Assembly: GCA_023375785.1 (NCBI GenBank)
Contig: SZWC01000093.1
Span: 214,225-278,224, forward strand
Direction: 5' to 3'
Length of the DNA stretch: 64,000 nt
From: Penium margaritaceum
Lineage: Eukaryota; Streptophyta; Zygnematophyceae; Desmidiales; Peniaceae
Shown: piece by piece, positions 47,316 through 59,307 of the stretch
Layout: every line of letters starts with the position of its first letter
Numbering within the stretch: the first letter of the stretch is position 1
The notes under the pieces: generated by a model
Database searches by the model: none
What the model was told of the DNA's origin: nothing
Seen by the model: the letters and a program-made list of their open reading frames with translations, nothing else
Made by a program: the position numbers and the translations under genes

Positions 47316-47331
47316 AAGTGTGTACACACTT
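47316..47331. repeat. Perfect 16-bp palindrome at the strand switch of the decamer array
   Basis: AAGTGTGTACACACTT is its own reverse complement. To its left all decamers read GTGTAAGTGC; to its right all read GCACTTACAC. There is no spacer between the arms. Confidence 0.95.
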
Positions 47332-50300
47332 ATACGTACTTACACGCACTTACACACACACTTATACGTACATACACGCACTTACACACACTTACACATA
47401 CTTACATGCACTTACACGTACTTACACGCACTCACACGCACTTACACGCACTTACATGCACTTACACACACTTACGCGTACTTCTGCACATTTACACCAA
47501 CTTGCACACACTTACACGCACTTACACGCACTTACACGTACTTACACGTACTTACGCACAATTACATGTACTTACACACACTTGTACGCACTTATACGAA
47601 CTTACTCGCACTTACACACAATGACACACACTTATACACACATACACAAAGGTACACGCACTTACGCGAACTTACACGCACTTACACGCACTTAAACGCA
47701 CTTACACAAACTTACATGGGCTTTTATGCACTTACACGCACTTACATGCACTTACACACACTGGCACACACTCACACGCACTCAAACGCACTTACACAAA
47801 CTTACACGTACTTACACGCACTTACACGTACTTACACATACTTACACATACTCACCCGCACTTACACACACTTACACACACTTACACGAACTTACACAAA
47901 CTTACACACACTTATATGCACTTACACGCACATACACACACTTACACGAGCTTACATACACATAAATGCACTTACATGCACTTACACGTACTTACATGCA
48001 CTTACACGCACTTGCACGCACTTACACGCACTTACATGCACATACACGCACTTATCCGCACTTACACAAACTTACGAGAACTTTCACGCACTAAGTAGCA
48101 CTTACACGCACTTACACGTACTTATGCACACTTACATGCACTTACAAGCACTTACATGTAATCAGACACACTTCCACGTACTTACACGCACTTACACGTA
48201 TTTACACGCACTTACATGCACTTACACGTACTCACACGCACTTACACACACTTACACGCACTTACACGTACTTACACAAACTTGAACCCACTTACACACA
48301 CGTACACGCAATTACATGCACTAACACGCACTTACACATACTTACACGTACTTACACGAACTTATACGCACTTATACACACTTACACCTACTTACACGCC
48401 ATTACACACACTTGCATGCACTTACACGCACTTACACGTACTTACACGCAATTACAGGCACTTTCACACACTTACACGCACCTACACACACTTACACGCA
48501 CTTACTTGCACATACACACACGTACACACACTTTCACATACTTATACGCTCTTACATGCACTTACACGTACTTACGTGCACTGAGACAAACTCACACGCA
48601 CATACACGAACTTGCATGCACTTATAGCATTTACACGCACTTACACGCACTTACACGAACTTAAATGCTCTTACACGTACTTCCACGCACTTACATGAAC
48701 TTCCATGCACCAAGACACACTTACACACACTTTCACACGCTTCCACGTACTTACACCCACTTACACGCACTTACATGCACTTACACACAGTTACATGCAC
48801 TTACACATACTAACATGCACTTACACACACTTACACGATATACGTGTACTTACACGCACTTATATGCACTTACACGCATTTACATGGACTTACACGTACT
48901 TACACACACTTACACGCACTTACAGGTACTTACACACACTTACACGTACTTACACACACTTACACGCACTTATATACACCTACACACACTTACACACACT
49001 CAGGTGTACTTCTACACATTTACACAAACTTACATGCACTTACACGCACTTACACGTACTTACACGCACTTACACGTACTTACGCGCACTTACATTCACT
49101 TACACATACTTACACGCACTTACACGTACTTACACTCACTTACATGCACTTACACAAACTGACACACACTTACACGTACTTACATGCACTTACACTTACT
49201 AACACACACTTACACGCACTTACATGCACTTACACATACTTATACGCACTTACACGCAATTACACGCATTTACACACACTTACACATGCTTACATGCACT
49301 TACACATACTTACTCAAACTTACACACACTTACTAGCACTTACACGCACTTACACATACTTACACACACTAACACGTACTACCACACACTTACACGCTTT
49401 TACACGTACTTACACGTACTTACAGGCACTTACACCCCCTCTCGTTAACTTACACGCACTTAAACTAAACTTACACGCACTTATACGCACTTAAACTGAA
49501 CGTACACGCACTTACACGCACTTACACGCACTTACATGCACTTGCACGCACTTACATGCACCGACACGTACCTACGCGTACTTACACACGCATACACACA
49601 CTTATACGTACTTACACGTACTTACACAAACTTACATGGACTTAAATGCACTTACTTGCACTTACACGTACTTAGACGTACTTACACATGATTACACGCA
49701 CTTACATGCACTTACACGCACTTACAAAAACGTACACTTACATGTACTTACACACACTTACACGTACTTGCATACACTTACACACACTTACACGCACTTA
49801 CTCGCACTTACACATACTTTCACACACTTACACACACTTACATGAACTTACACACACTTAAACGCACTTACACGTACTTACACGAACTTATATGTACTTA
49901 CACACACTTACACGGACTTACACGCACTTACACGCAATTATACGCACTTATATGCACTTACACGCACATGCACACACTTATACGCACTTGCACATACTTA
50001 CACGTACTTACACGCACTTACACGCACTTACACACACTTACACACACTTGCACACACTTATACATACTTACACGAACTTTCACACACCTACACGCACCTA
50101 CATGTACTTACACGCACTAACACATACTTACACACACTTACATGTACTTACACGTACTTACATGCACTTACACACACTTACACACACTTACACATACGTA
50201 CACACACTTACATGCACTTACATGCACTTACACACACTTAAATAAACTTACACGCACATACACGCACTTATATGTACTTACATGCATTTACACGTACTTA

Positions 50301-52969
50301 CACGAACTTAGACATACTTACACGCACTTACACGCATTCACACACACTTACATGCACGTCCACACACTTACACACACTTACACGTACTTCCACACACTGA
50401 CACGCACTTACACGTACTTACACGCACTTATACGCACTTACACCCACTTACACACATATACATGCACTTACACACACTTACACACACTTACATGTACTTA
50501 TACGCACTTATACATACTTATATGCACTTACACACACATACACGCACTTACACACACTTCCACGTACTTACACACACTTACATGTACTTACACGCACTTA
50601 CACGCACTCACACATACTAACATGCATTTACACACACTTACCCACACTTACACATACTTACACGCACTTACACGCACTGACACGCACTAACACGTACTTT
50701 CACACACTTACACGCACTGAAACGCACTTACACGGACTTATACGCACTTACAAGCACTTACACGCACTTACATGCACTTACACGCACTTACACGCACTAA
50801 CACGCACTTACATATACTTACACGCACTTACATGAACTTGCACATACTTCCACGCACTTGCACGCACTTACACAAACTTTAACCGCACTTATACGCACTT
50901 ACACGCACTTACATGCACTTACACGCACTTAAACGAACTTACACGTACATACACACATTTCACGCACTTACACACACTTACAAGAACTTACACGCACGTA
51001 CACGCACTTACACGCACTTACCATTTACACGCACTTACACGTACTTACACAAACTTACACAAACTCACACGCACTTAAACGCATATACACATACTTACAC
51101 CCACTTATACACACTTACACGTACTTGCACGTACTTACACGTACTTACACGCACTTAAATGTCCTTAAATGTACATATACATACATACACGTACTTACAC
51201 ACACTTACACACAATTACATACACTTACACGCACTTACATACACTTACACGTACTTACACGCAATTACACACACCTACATGCACTTACACACACTTACAC
51301 GCACTTAGATGCAGTTACACACACATACACAAACTAACACGCACTAACACACACTTACACACACTTACACGTACTTACACACACTTGCACGTACTTACAC
51401 ATACTTACACGAACTTACACACACTTACACGTACTAACACGCACTTATACGCACTTACACACACTTCCACGCACTTGAACGCCCTTATATGAACTTACAC
51501 ATAACTACACACACATAACCCACACTTACACGCTTTTACATGCACTAACACACACTCACACACACTTACACGCGCTTACACGTACTTATACAAAGTTACA
51601 CACACTTCCATGTACTTACACATACTTTCACGTACTTACACGCACTTTCACGCACTTACACGCATTTACACGCACTCACATGCACTCACATGCACTTACA
51701 CGTACTAACACGCACTTACACGTACTTAAATGCACTTACACATACTTTCACGCACTAACACGCATTTACACGTACTCACACGCACTTACACGTACTTACA
51801 CATAATTACACGTGCTTACACATACTTCCATACATTTACACCAATTTACACACACATACACACACTTACACTCATTTACACATACTTATATGCATTTGCA
51901 CACACGTACACGCACTTATACCCACTTATACACACTTGCATGCACTTACACGTACTTACACACACTTACATGCACTTATACACACTTACATGCACTTACG
52001 CGTACTTACACGCACTTACATGCACTTACACAAATTTCCATGTACTTACATGTACTTACACGTATTTACACGCACTTGCACGTACTTACACATACTTACA
52101 CGTACTAACACACACTTACACATACTTACACGGACAAACTTACACAGACATATACACACTTATACGAATGTACACGCACTTACACGCACTTACTAACATA
52201 CACACACTTTCCCATACTTACACAAACTTACACATACTTACACGCACTTACATGCACTTACACGCATTTACACGAACGTACACGCACTCACACGCACTTA
52301 CACAAACTCACACGTGGTTACACACACGCACACACACTTACACGCACTTTCATGCACTTACACGCACTTTCACACACATTTACATATTTACACACACTTA
52401 CACACACTTACACGCACTTACACACACTTACACGCACTTACACAAACTTTCACACACATACACGTACTTACACGAACTTTCACACACTTACACAAATTTA
52501 CACGAACGTACATGCACTTACACACACTTACACGTAAGTACACGTACTTACACACAATTACACGCACCTACATGCTCCTACACGCACTTATACACACTTA
52601 CATGCACTTACACGCACTTACATGCACTTACACGCACTTACACACACTTACACAAACCTACACGAACCCAGACGGACTTACATGCACTTATGCACACTTA
52701 CACACACTTACATGCAGTTACATTACTTACACGCACTTACACACACTTACACGCACTTACACGCACTTTCACGTAATTACACGAACTTACACGCATTGAC
52801 ACGCACTCATACATGCTTACACGCACTTACATGCACTTACACACACTTATACAAACTTACACGTACTTAAACACGCACTTACACGCACTTACAGGCACTT
52901 ACACACACTTACATGCACTTACACGCACTTACACGCACTTACACGCAGTTACACGCACTTACACGCACT
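47324..52969 (-). repeat. Decamer minisatellite, inverted arm (~5.6 kb)
   Basis: About 565 copies of the same 10-bp unit in the reverse orientation, with the same spectrum of variants as the forward arm. The array ends abruptly near 52,969, where Ty3/gypsy sequence begins. Plus-strand frames of up to ~350 codons across it are by-products of the stop-free unit. Confidence 0.97.
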
Positions 52970-53019
52970 GGGATCCGGTGAATGATTGGTCCCCGCAACT
53001 GTATAACAAAGAAGACAAG

Positions 53020-53340
53020 ATGGACCCCGTCGAGGAAGAAGAGTTCCACCTGCGGCGGCTCGAGGAACTCCGTGATTGGAAGGCAATCCGACAAGCACAG
53101 TTAGGTGACCCAACGCAGGAGGATCCGGAGGAAGATGACGCGCATGACCCACACAGGCAGCGTGAATCCATGCAGGTGGATGATCATGTATCAGACGAAG
53201 ACCAAGAACCCGAGGCAGATGAAGGGCCCGTCCTGCTTCATGAGGTCACAACGCCAGATGGAAGGACCATTTACAAGGCAGTGGATACGACGCGATGCAA
53301 GACGCACCACGGCGTCTCGAATTCTCTGCCCCAAGGGCGC
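53020..53340 (+). pseudogene. Gag N-terminal region (acidic) of the Ty3/gypsy fossil
   Basis: A start codon at 53,020 opens a segment beginning MDPVEEEEFHLRRLEELRDW that is rich in Glu, Asp, Gln and His. An acidic, low-complexity leader before the capsid part is common in Ty3/gypsy Gag. The frame also runs in from the decamer array to the left, which is meaningless because that array is open in all frames. Confidence 0.5.
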
Positions 53341-54212
53341 TCTCACCTGCACCCTCCACCATCCATGACAGAGACTATGCAGACTTGGACGATGTCCAGG
53401 ATGACCAAGCAAAGGAAGATGATGCATCCTTGGATCATCCTTTGGTGCAGTCATTGCACGCCCTGCATCAACCCGTCGTCTTCCGTCCTCGGATGGCCCC
53501 CTCTAGTCCAACCATCCACCCCCGTCGACCGGCCTCTGACAGTGGTCTGTCTCCACCTCGGGCGGAGAGGAACTTGGAGACAATGGGACAACAGCCATGA
53601 GGAACTTGACGGGAAGACCCGTCCGCCGTGACCTCGCGTCGCCTAGGTCTTATACAACAACCCCAACATCAACAGCATGTAAGCAGGGCATCCTCTGCTT
53701 TCGCTACGTCGCGCCGCCGAGAAGCTCCAACTCAAGGAGGAGTCAATGGTTCATCCACGGCTGGAATTACCAAGCAAGTATGAGCCATGGTGGATACGCA
53801 CATCCCAACGGGGACTCCGTCAACTAAACACACCATGCAACCTGTGCATTCAAGATGGCAATCATTTCATCATCAAGCGGGCAAGACGTCAGCCACGCCA
53901 GCGGCAGAAAGACTCCAGCAGCGACCCCGACTGGCGGATGGAATGGCCGGACCTGGGCATGGGTCAGTGGCTCACGGAAGCAAGTAGTATGGCGTACGAG
54001 TACAGGCAGGAACAACAAAGCAGCACATGGGAAGTTTTGGACTGGGAGGAACCGATGCAGGACGTGTTCGATCAAGGGGAGCAGCAGTCGCTTCGTCGGC
54101 TGGTAATAGGGCAGTTGGCCTGGCAGAGGCACACAGATCCCACCTGGGGGCCCCGCCGCGGGCACAGGTGCAGATGGTGGCTCCATAGAAACTGACTCCA
54201 AACCCAGCGGCG

Positions 54213-54660
54213 ATGACTTCTTACACCATCCCTAAGCTCAACGTCTTCAAGGGTGAACCAAAGGAGGACCCGGCCATGTGGCTGTCCAAGTTGGGCACTT
54301 GTCTCGACTACGGATTGTTGTGTCCTGACTACGTTGTCCAAGCGGTCCACCTCGTGCTGCATGGAAAAGCCTTGGAGTCTTTTACGGCATAGCACAAGGA
54401 ACGTCCTTTTGCCGACATAGAAGACCTGGCGAACAAGATGACCAAGCGCTTCGATCTCATGAGCTTGGAAGAGGCAGAGCTCCAGATTCGGGCTATCGGC
54501 ATGAAGGTTAGGGAGAACCTCAAGTTACACAACGATGAGTTTACCAAAATCTCGGTGCAATGTGTCGACATCCCCTTGCGTATGATCAAGGAGTATTACC
54601 AGGATTCCCTTGTCCCAACGATAGCAAACACTTTGGATCTCTGGCAGTTTAGCATGTAGG
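54213..54660 (+). pseudogene. Gag capsid-like region of the Ty3/gypsy fossil
   Basis: The segment opens with KLNVFKGEPKEDPAMWLSKL, the usual start of the retrotransposon Gag capsid family (a hydrophobic residue, F-x-G, then A-x-x-W-L). Further helical segments with FDLMSLEEAELQIRAIG follow. It lies about 160 bp before the zinc knuckle, as expected for Gag. Confidence 0.65.
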
Positions 54661-54821
54661 ATGCCTTAAAGGAGGAGGCAGGACACCAGCAAAGGGAGAT
54701 CAAGCGACGAGCGGCTCGAGAGCAATCCGCCCCGAAGGGACATGTGGTTCCCACTATTCGCATGCCAAGAGGCGCCTCAGCACCCAACCCGATAAATCCC
54801 CATAACTATCCACCGGGGAGT

Positions 54822-54863
54822 TGCTATAGATGTGGGGAATTCACCCATCGGCGCCGGGAGTGT
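54822..54863 (+). pseudogene. Gag zinc knuckle (nucleocapsid)
   Basis: CYRCGEFTHRRREC matches the CCHC retroviral-type zinc knuckle C-x2-C-x4-H-x4-C exactly. It is followed by a Pro-rich stretch. In Gag this motif binds the element's RNA. Confidence 0.88.
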
Positions 54864-55699
54864 CCCAATCCCACCCCGATGCCCGGTGTGTCAGCCAGAG
54901 GAGGACAATACCAAGTATGCGGATCGACTGGAGCTGGACCCACCGCGGCCCGGCAAGCAGTTGGCCCCAACATCACCGCCTGACCCTCTGGCTCGGCAGA
55001 CAGTGGACCGGTGCAATGGAAGGCACATGCGCAGCAGGGGGAGACGGGAGAGATGCCAGCTGCCACTCAGCCGTCTACTTCAGATACGCCTGCATGGAAT
55101 GTGAAGCTCGGACTTCCCCGCTCAGAAGAACAGACCACAGATACCTCCTCGACAGCTGCGGAGTGGGAGTTGGTCACGGTGGCTCAAGAGCAGGGGTGGA
55201 GGGATGGTCAATTGCGGAGATGTATGAACGCATGCGTTGATACACAGAGCAAGAGGAATAGGCCGAAGCAGACCTATAAACATGTGTCGAAGCACGCTCG
55301 ACGCGTTTGCCAAATCAGATCACGGCGGTGTCCCTGCAGCCTCCACCCGAACCGCGCGCGTGTCCTCCAAGGGGTCCCACACCACCGCGTTGCCAGAAGG
55401 TGACCTTTGAACCTACGGCATGCAACGAGCCCACAACGGGTGTCCTGACCTCCTTCCACCGGCCCTTTCAGGAGATGTCCTTGGGAGAGTATATACAGCA
55501 AAACCCCACTTGTCTCCCGGACTTTGTAGTAGTTCTACAATAGTACGCGGAGAAGCTTCGACCGGTTGGCATCCGCCTTACCTGTACTCAGACCCAACAT
55601 GACCGAGTCAGCAGGCTAGCCGTTAGAGCCAAACCCGACACATAGGGGTGGCAGCCCATGCCCCTGGCACCACCGCGGACACAGGCTCCCCACCATGAA

Positions 55700-56100
55700 G
55701 TAACCAGTTGCTTCGTGTGGATATGCGACAATAAGTGCCTGGCAATCATTGACCTTGGCACCATCCACACTACGGTAACACTTTAGTGTCTGTAAGCGGT
55801 CGGCTGGTGCCACGGGATCCGACCAACAACCAAGGCGTTCACGAATGCATCACGCGGCATGGATGCAGGGCATGGCATCGTCGATGATCTTCCCCTACAA
55901 GTGGGCCTCATCCATGAAGCTGTACGAATGCAAGTCACCGTGGCCCGTACCTATGATTTCTTGCTCGGAACAGATTATCTTGTTCCTCAACAGGCTGCTT
56001 TTTTTCTATAGGGAAGGAGTCATGCATTTGACCTCATCGGGTCATACCACCTGTGCAGCCTTGATTGTGGGACCACGGACATCAATGCCCACAAATTTTG
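55700..56100 (+). pseudogene. Retropepsin-like region 1, upstream of RT
   Basis: Remnants of an aspartic-protease domain lie in the usual place between Gag and RT. The pattern I-I-D-x-G-x-x-H-x-T-V near 55,752 and the later TYDFLL (about 55,955) both have counterparts in the domain at 58,783-59,307. The region is degraded. Confidence 0.5.
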
Positions 56101-56577
56101 GCCACCCCTTCTCATTAGAGGAAGCCTGTGCTGAAGACCACGCTGCCAGAAACTATGTCATGGCATGTCCAAAGCACGATGTTCCGCCCATTATGTCATC
56201 ACAAGCCGAGGAGGAACAAGAAATGGACCACATGTCCATACCAGAGCAGCCGTGCCCTGAACGGGCACATGCATCCGACGGATGATCGACCACAGCTTCC
56301 GATGGGGCCAATACCCATACCATCGGTGAAGTCCCCACCGTGGCTGTTCCTCTCCACGATCAATGGCCACTCCAGTGACTCCGGCAGGGCACCAACCAAC
56401 TTCACCCATCCTGGGCCCCCTCTGCTCTCAAATGGCTCTCTTGTACCAGCGACCACGCAACCAACGGTTCCAGATGATCCTGCCAAAGAGGCGGAACGCA
56501 AAGGAAAAATGATGGTTTGTGACAACGACATTGCCCTCTGTGAGGATGCCAGCTCAGATGATTGAGACGATGAACCA

Positions 56578-58779
56578 ATGAGTGACGTTGGCTGCCTGCA
56601 CCTTTACAATGAGCCTCCTCCACGTAAGTCAAAAGCTCTTACCATCTCACCAAGCGGCTCCCGCAATTTCACCTTAGAGGATTATGAATACAGGGATCCA
56701 GACCCTGATCTTAGAGCCGGTCTGGTGGGTGACAAAGAACCACCACCACCAACGGTCCCACACTCCCAACGATGGAACCACATGCTTCACGAGCGCTTGA
56801 CAGAGGGACATAAGCAAGAGGTCAAGGAGCTCTTCACATACCACGAAGAAGTATTTGCAGTTAGGTCAGCCGAGATCGGAGCAATCGACATGGTCCATGT
56901 CATTGACACGGGAGACGCACCGCCATATAAGCAGAAAGCTCGACGTTTGCTCCAGGACCAGAAGGACATCATCAACGAGGGCCTGCGTAAACTCAAGGAA
57001 CAGGGTGTGATTGATGAGGTGGAAAGCCCGTGGCGCTCTAATTTGGTGATTGTTGGGAAGCCGGATGGCACGAAATGATTATGTGTTGACTTCCGTGACC
57101 TCAACAAGGTCACTGTTGAAGATGCATATCACATGCCGCTCATTGTTGACATCCAGGAATGTCAACGGGGGAAGAGTTGGTTTGCCACGCTCGACGTCAA
57201 ATCGGCCTTTCAAACCATCCCCATGGATCGCAACTCTATGCCGAAGACGGCCTTCATCACTCCAGACCGGTTGTATGCCTTCACCCGTATGCCCTTTGGG
57301 CTGCGCAACACCAGTGCTACGTTCCAACGCGTGATGGACCAAGTGTTGTGCGATGTTCTCAATGCATGCTACTACGTGGAAGACGTCATGGTCGCTGCTT
57401 TTAGCCTCCAAGAGCTCATGGCTTCACTTGATGCTGTGTTTTCAGCCCTACGCTCAGCGAACCTTCGTTCGAAGGCCGCCAAGTGTATCATTGGGACAGA
57501 CAGCATGGAGTTCTTGGGATTCATCATCAATGCACAAGGAATATCCACGGACCCGGACAAAATCGCAGCCGTCCGTGACTGGAAGCGCCCGATTACATCA
57601 TCCCAGGTCAAGATCGTCCTGGGGTTTTTCACCTTCTACCGCAAGTTCGTACGTGACCATGCAAAGGTTGTTCGTCCATTGCAGCGCCTTATCCATCAAG
57701 ATGAACCATTTGAATGGACTGAAGCATGTCAGCTTGCATGGGTCAAGATCAAGCACCGCCTCATCACAACCCCGATGCTGGACTTTTCGAACTTCAACCT
57801 GCCTTTCGTCATCACAACAGACCTCTCACATGATGGTATTAGGGCCATCCTATCTCAACGAGGGGACGACGGCATGATGGGGGTGGTCTGCTATGGCAGC
57901 CGTTCGCTCAACGACGTAGAGGTTATGTACCCTCCGGTGAAGGGAGAATGTCTGACAGTGATATGGGCTATCCAGTTCTACCGAGATTACGTAAAAAATG
58001 GCAAACCATTCACCATCCTCACGGATCATCAGGCCCTCCAATGGCTGCTCACTATGCAGAACCACGAAGGAATCCTCGGCAAATGGGCCCTGCTTCTCCA
58101 AGGATACAACCTCACGATCAAGTACCAACCACCATTTGCAAATCGCAACGTAGACGCTCTTAACCGGTTGCCACGGGAAGGATGGAAGAACCGCAGCTCC
58201 CTCAAAATACCATCATACGGAGGTGGTCTACCTCCGCCCGAGCCCCCTTCTTGCAAAGTTGTTCTGATTCAGGGTCAAGCGCGTGATGTCACCGCTGAAG
58301 AGTACCGCTGGGCATACCCTCTTGACAGCCTCCCTCAACATGATGACAACGTGGGCCACATCAATGGGAAACGCAAGACTGACCTCTTCAAGGATGCGCC
58401 TGGATGGACGCACAAGGAATACGGGGATTGGCTTTGCCACATGCGGCGCGACTCTGCCCCTGCACCCACGGCGCGCACCTTGCCAGTTATGGCGCCGACG
58501 CCAACAAGTGCGGTCCGTTCACTAGCGCCGGACGCCATCCGGCAATTCTTCGATCGAACTCAGCTCGCGCTACCTTGGATGGATGTCCTTACTCATCTGC
58601 CAGGGCAAATTACACAGCTGGAGACCTTCTTTGAAGAAATCAACGCTGCGCTATCATCATCCGGCTGGAGAGTCAACTGTTGGCTCAAGTCGCCAGGTCA
58701 CCGCATGATGAGGGATCATGTCGATGGGACCCGACGGACTGTCCATGGGATCCTCGAGGCAGGAGCCCTTGCATGGTGA
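56578..58779 (+). pseudogene. Reverse transcriptase and RNase H region of the Ty3/gypsy fossil
   Basis: RT is recognised from KARRLLQDQKDIINEGLRKL (about 56,935), ATLDVKSAFQTIPM, the RMPFGLRNTSATFQRVMD block, KCIIGTDSMEFLGFIIN and the FTFYRKFVRDHAK thumb segment. A Ty3-type RNase H follows (57,706-58,160), with FVITTDLSHDGI, VKGECLTVIWAI and FTILTDHQALQWLL. About 200 further codons after RNase H (to 58,779) match nothing I recognise. The region from 57,133 is the longest open stretch of the element. It is broken overall but well preserved compared with the flanks. Confidence 0.93.
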
Positions 58780-58782
58780 CCC

Positions 58783-59307
58783 ATGACGTTGTGCCGTCAA
58801 CCGATGCCGGAGTACACCTGTACGGTCGTTTCATGCTCTGTCTGGATTGCCAGTGTGAAATTCATCGCTATCGTGGATACCGGCTCAACGCATATCACAG
58901 TCGCCCTGCGCGTCATCTGGCGATTTAATTGGTCGAACCTCATTCGAGCTGTCCATCTCCACTTTGGCACCACGGGAGGAGAGATCACCAAATCCGAGGG
59001 TCAAATTGATTTATTTCCCCTTCAGGTCGGAAATATCCACCAAAGCTTGCAGGTCCAAGTGTGTGAAACCTCCACATATGATTTCCTCCTTGCAAACGAC
59101 TGGTTGACGGCATGCGACGTGATAGTTTTACTCGGGGGTAAATGCATGACGCTGCACGATGATGACGGGGCGCCATCATACGTCCCACTCCACTTTGAAA
59201 CAACGGAAGTGCCAAATCAGCGGCATGCTCGATTACTGACGGGGCATACCTTCCCCCCAGCCGCTCAACGCATGCGGACGATTAATGTACCGGAGCACGC
59301 TTCATGA
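58783..59307 (+). pseudogene. Retropepsin-like region 2, between RNase H and integrase
   Basis: A segment with the aspartic-protease signature IAIVDTGSTHITV (D-T-G at 58,876) is followed by a glycine/threonine flap-like stretch (HFGTTGGEI) and TYDFLLANDWL. It resembles the remnant at 55,700-56,100, so the element carries two related protease-like regions. Ty3/gypsy elements normally have one, before RT. It may be a duplicated domain, a captured ASPG-type clan AA protease, or the trace of a second element. Confidence 0.7.

Larger units (their letters stand above)
26055..47323 (+). repeat. Decamer minisatellite GTGTAAGTGC, forward arm (~21.3 kb)
   Basis: About 2,100 tandem copies of a 10-bp unit, consensus GTGTAAGTGC, begin abruptly inside a satellite B monomer after AACCAAAGGATGC. 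The commonest variants end in GTGT, read GCATG across the join, or end in GTAC. Rare units of 9, 11 or 12 bp shift the register. All three minus-strand frames of the unit lack stops, so frames of up to ~370 codons encoding a Thr/His/Leu/Tyr repeat (THLHALTRTY) run across it; they are not genes. On the plus strand a TAA falls every 30 bp in each frame. No host gene, promoter or transposon is seen inside the arm. Confidence 0.97.

Noticed and set aside
26055-52969. Telomere or subtelomere repeat
   Set aside because: The decamer does not match TTTAGGG, TTAGGG or other known telomere units, and the array is internal with two orientations.
47300-52970. Plus-strand frames of up to ~350 codons in the right arm
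   Set aside because: Same by-product as in the left arm, with the repeat in the opposite orientation.
52988-53003. Primer-binding site for the gypsy element (TGGTCCCCGCAACTG)
   Set aside because: It starts with TGG but has no LTR end before it and would need a tRNA with an atypical first base, so the match is not convincing.
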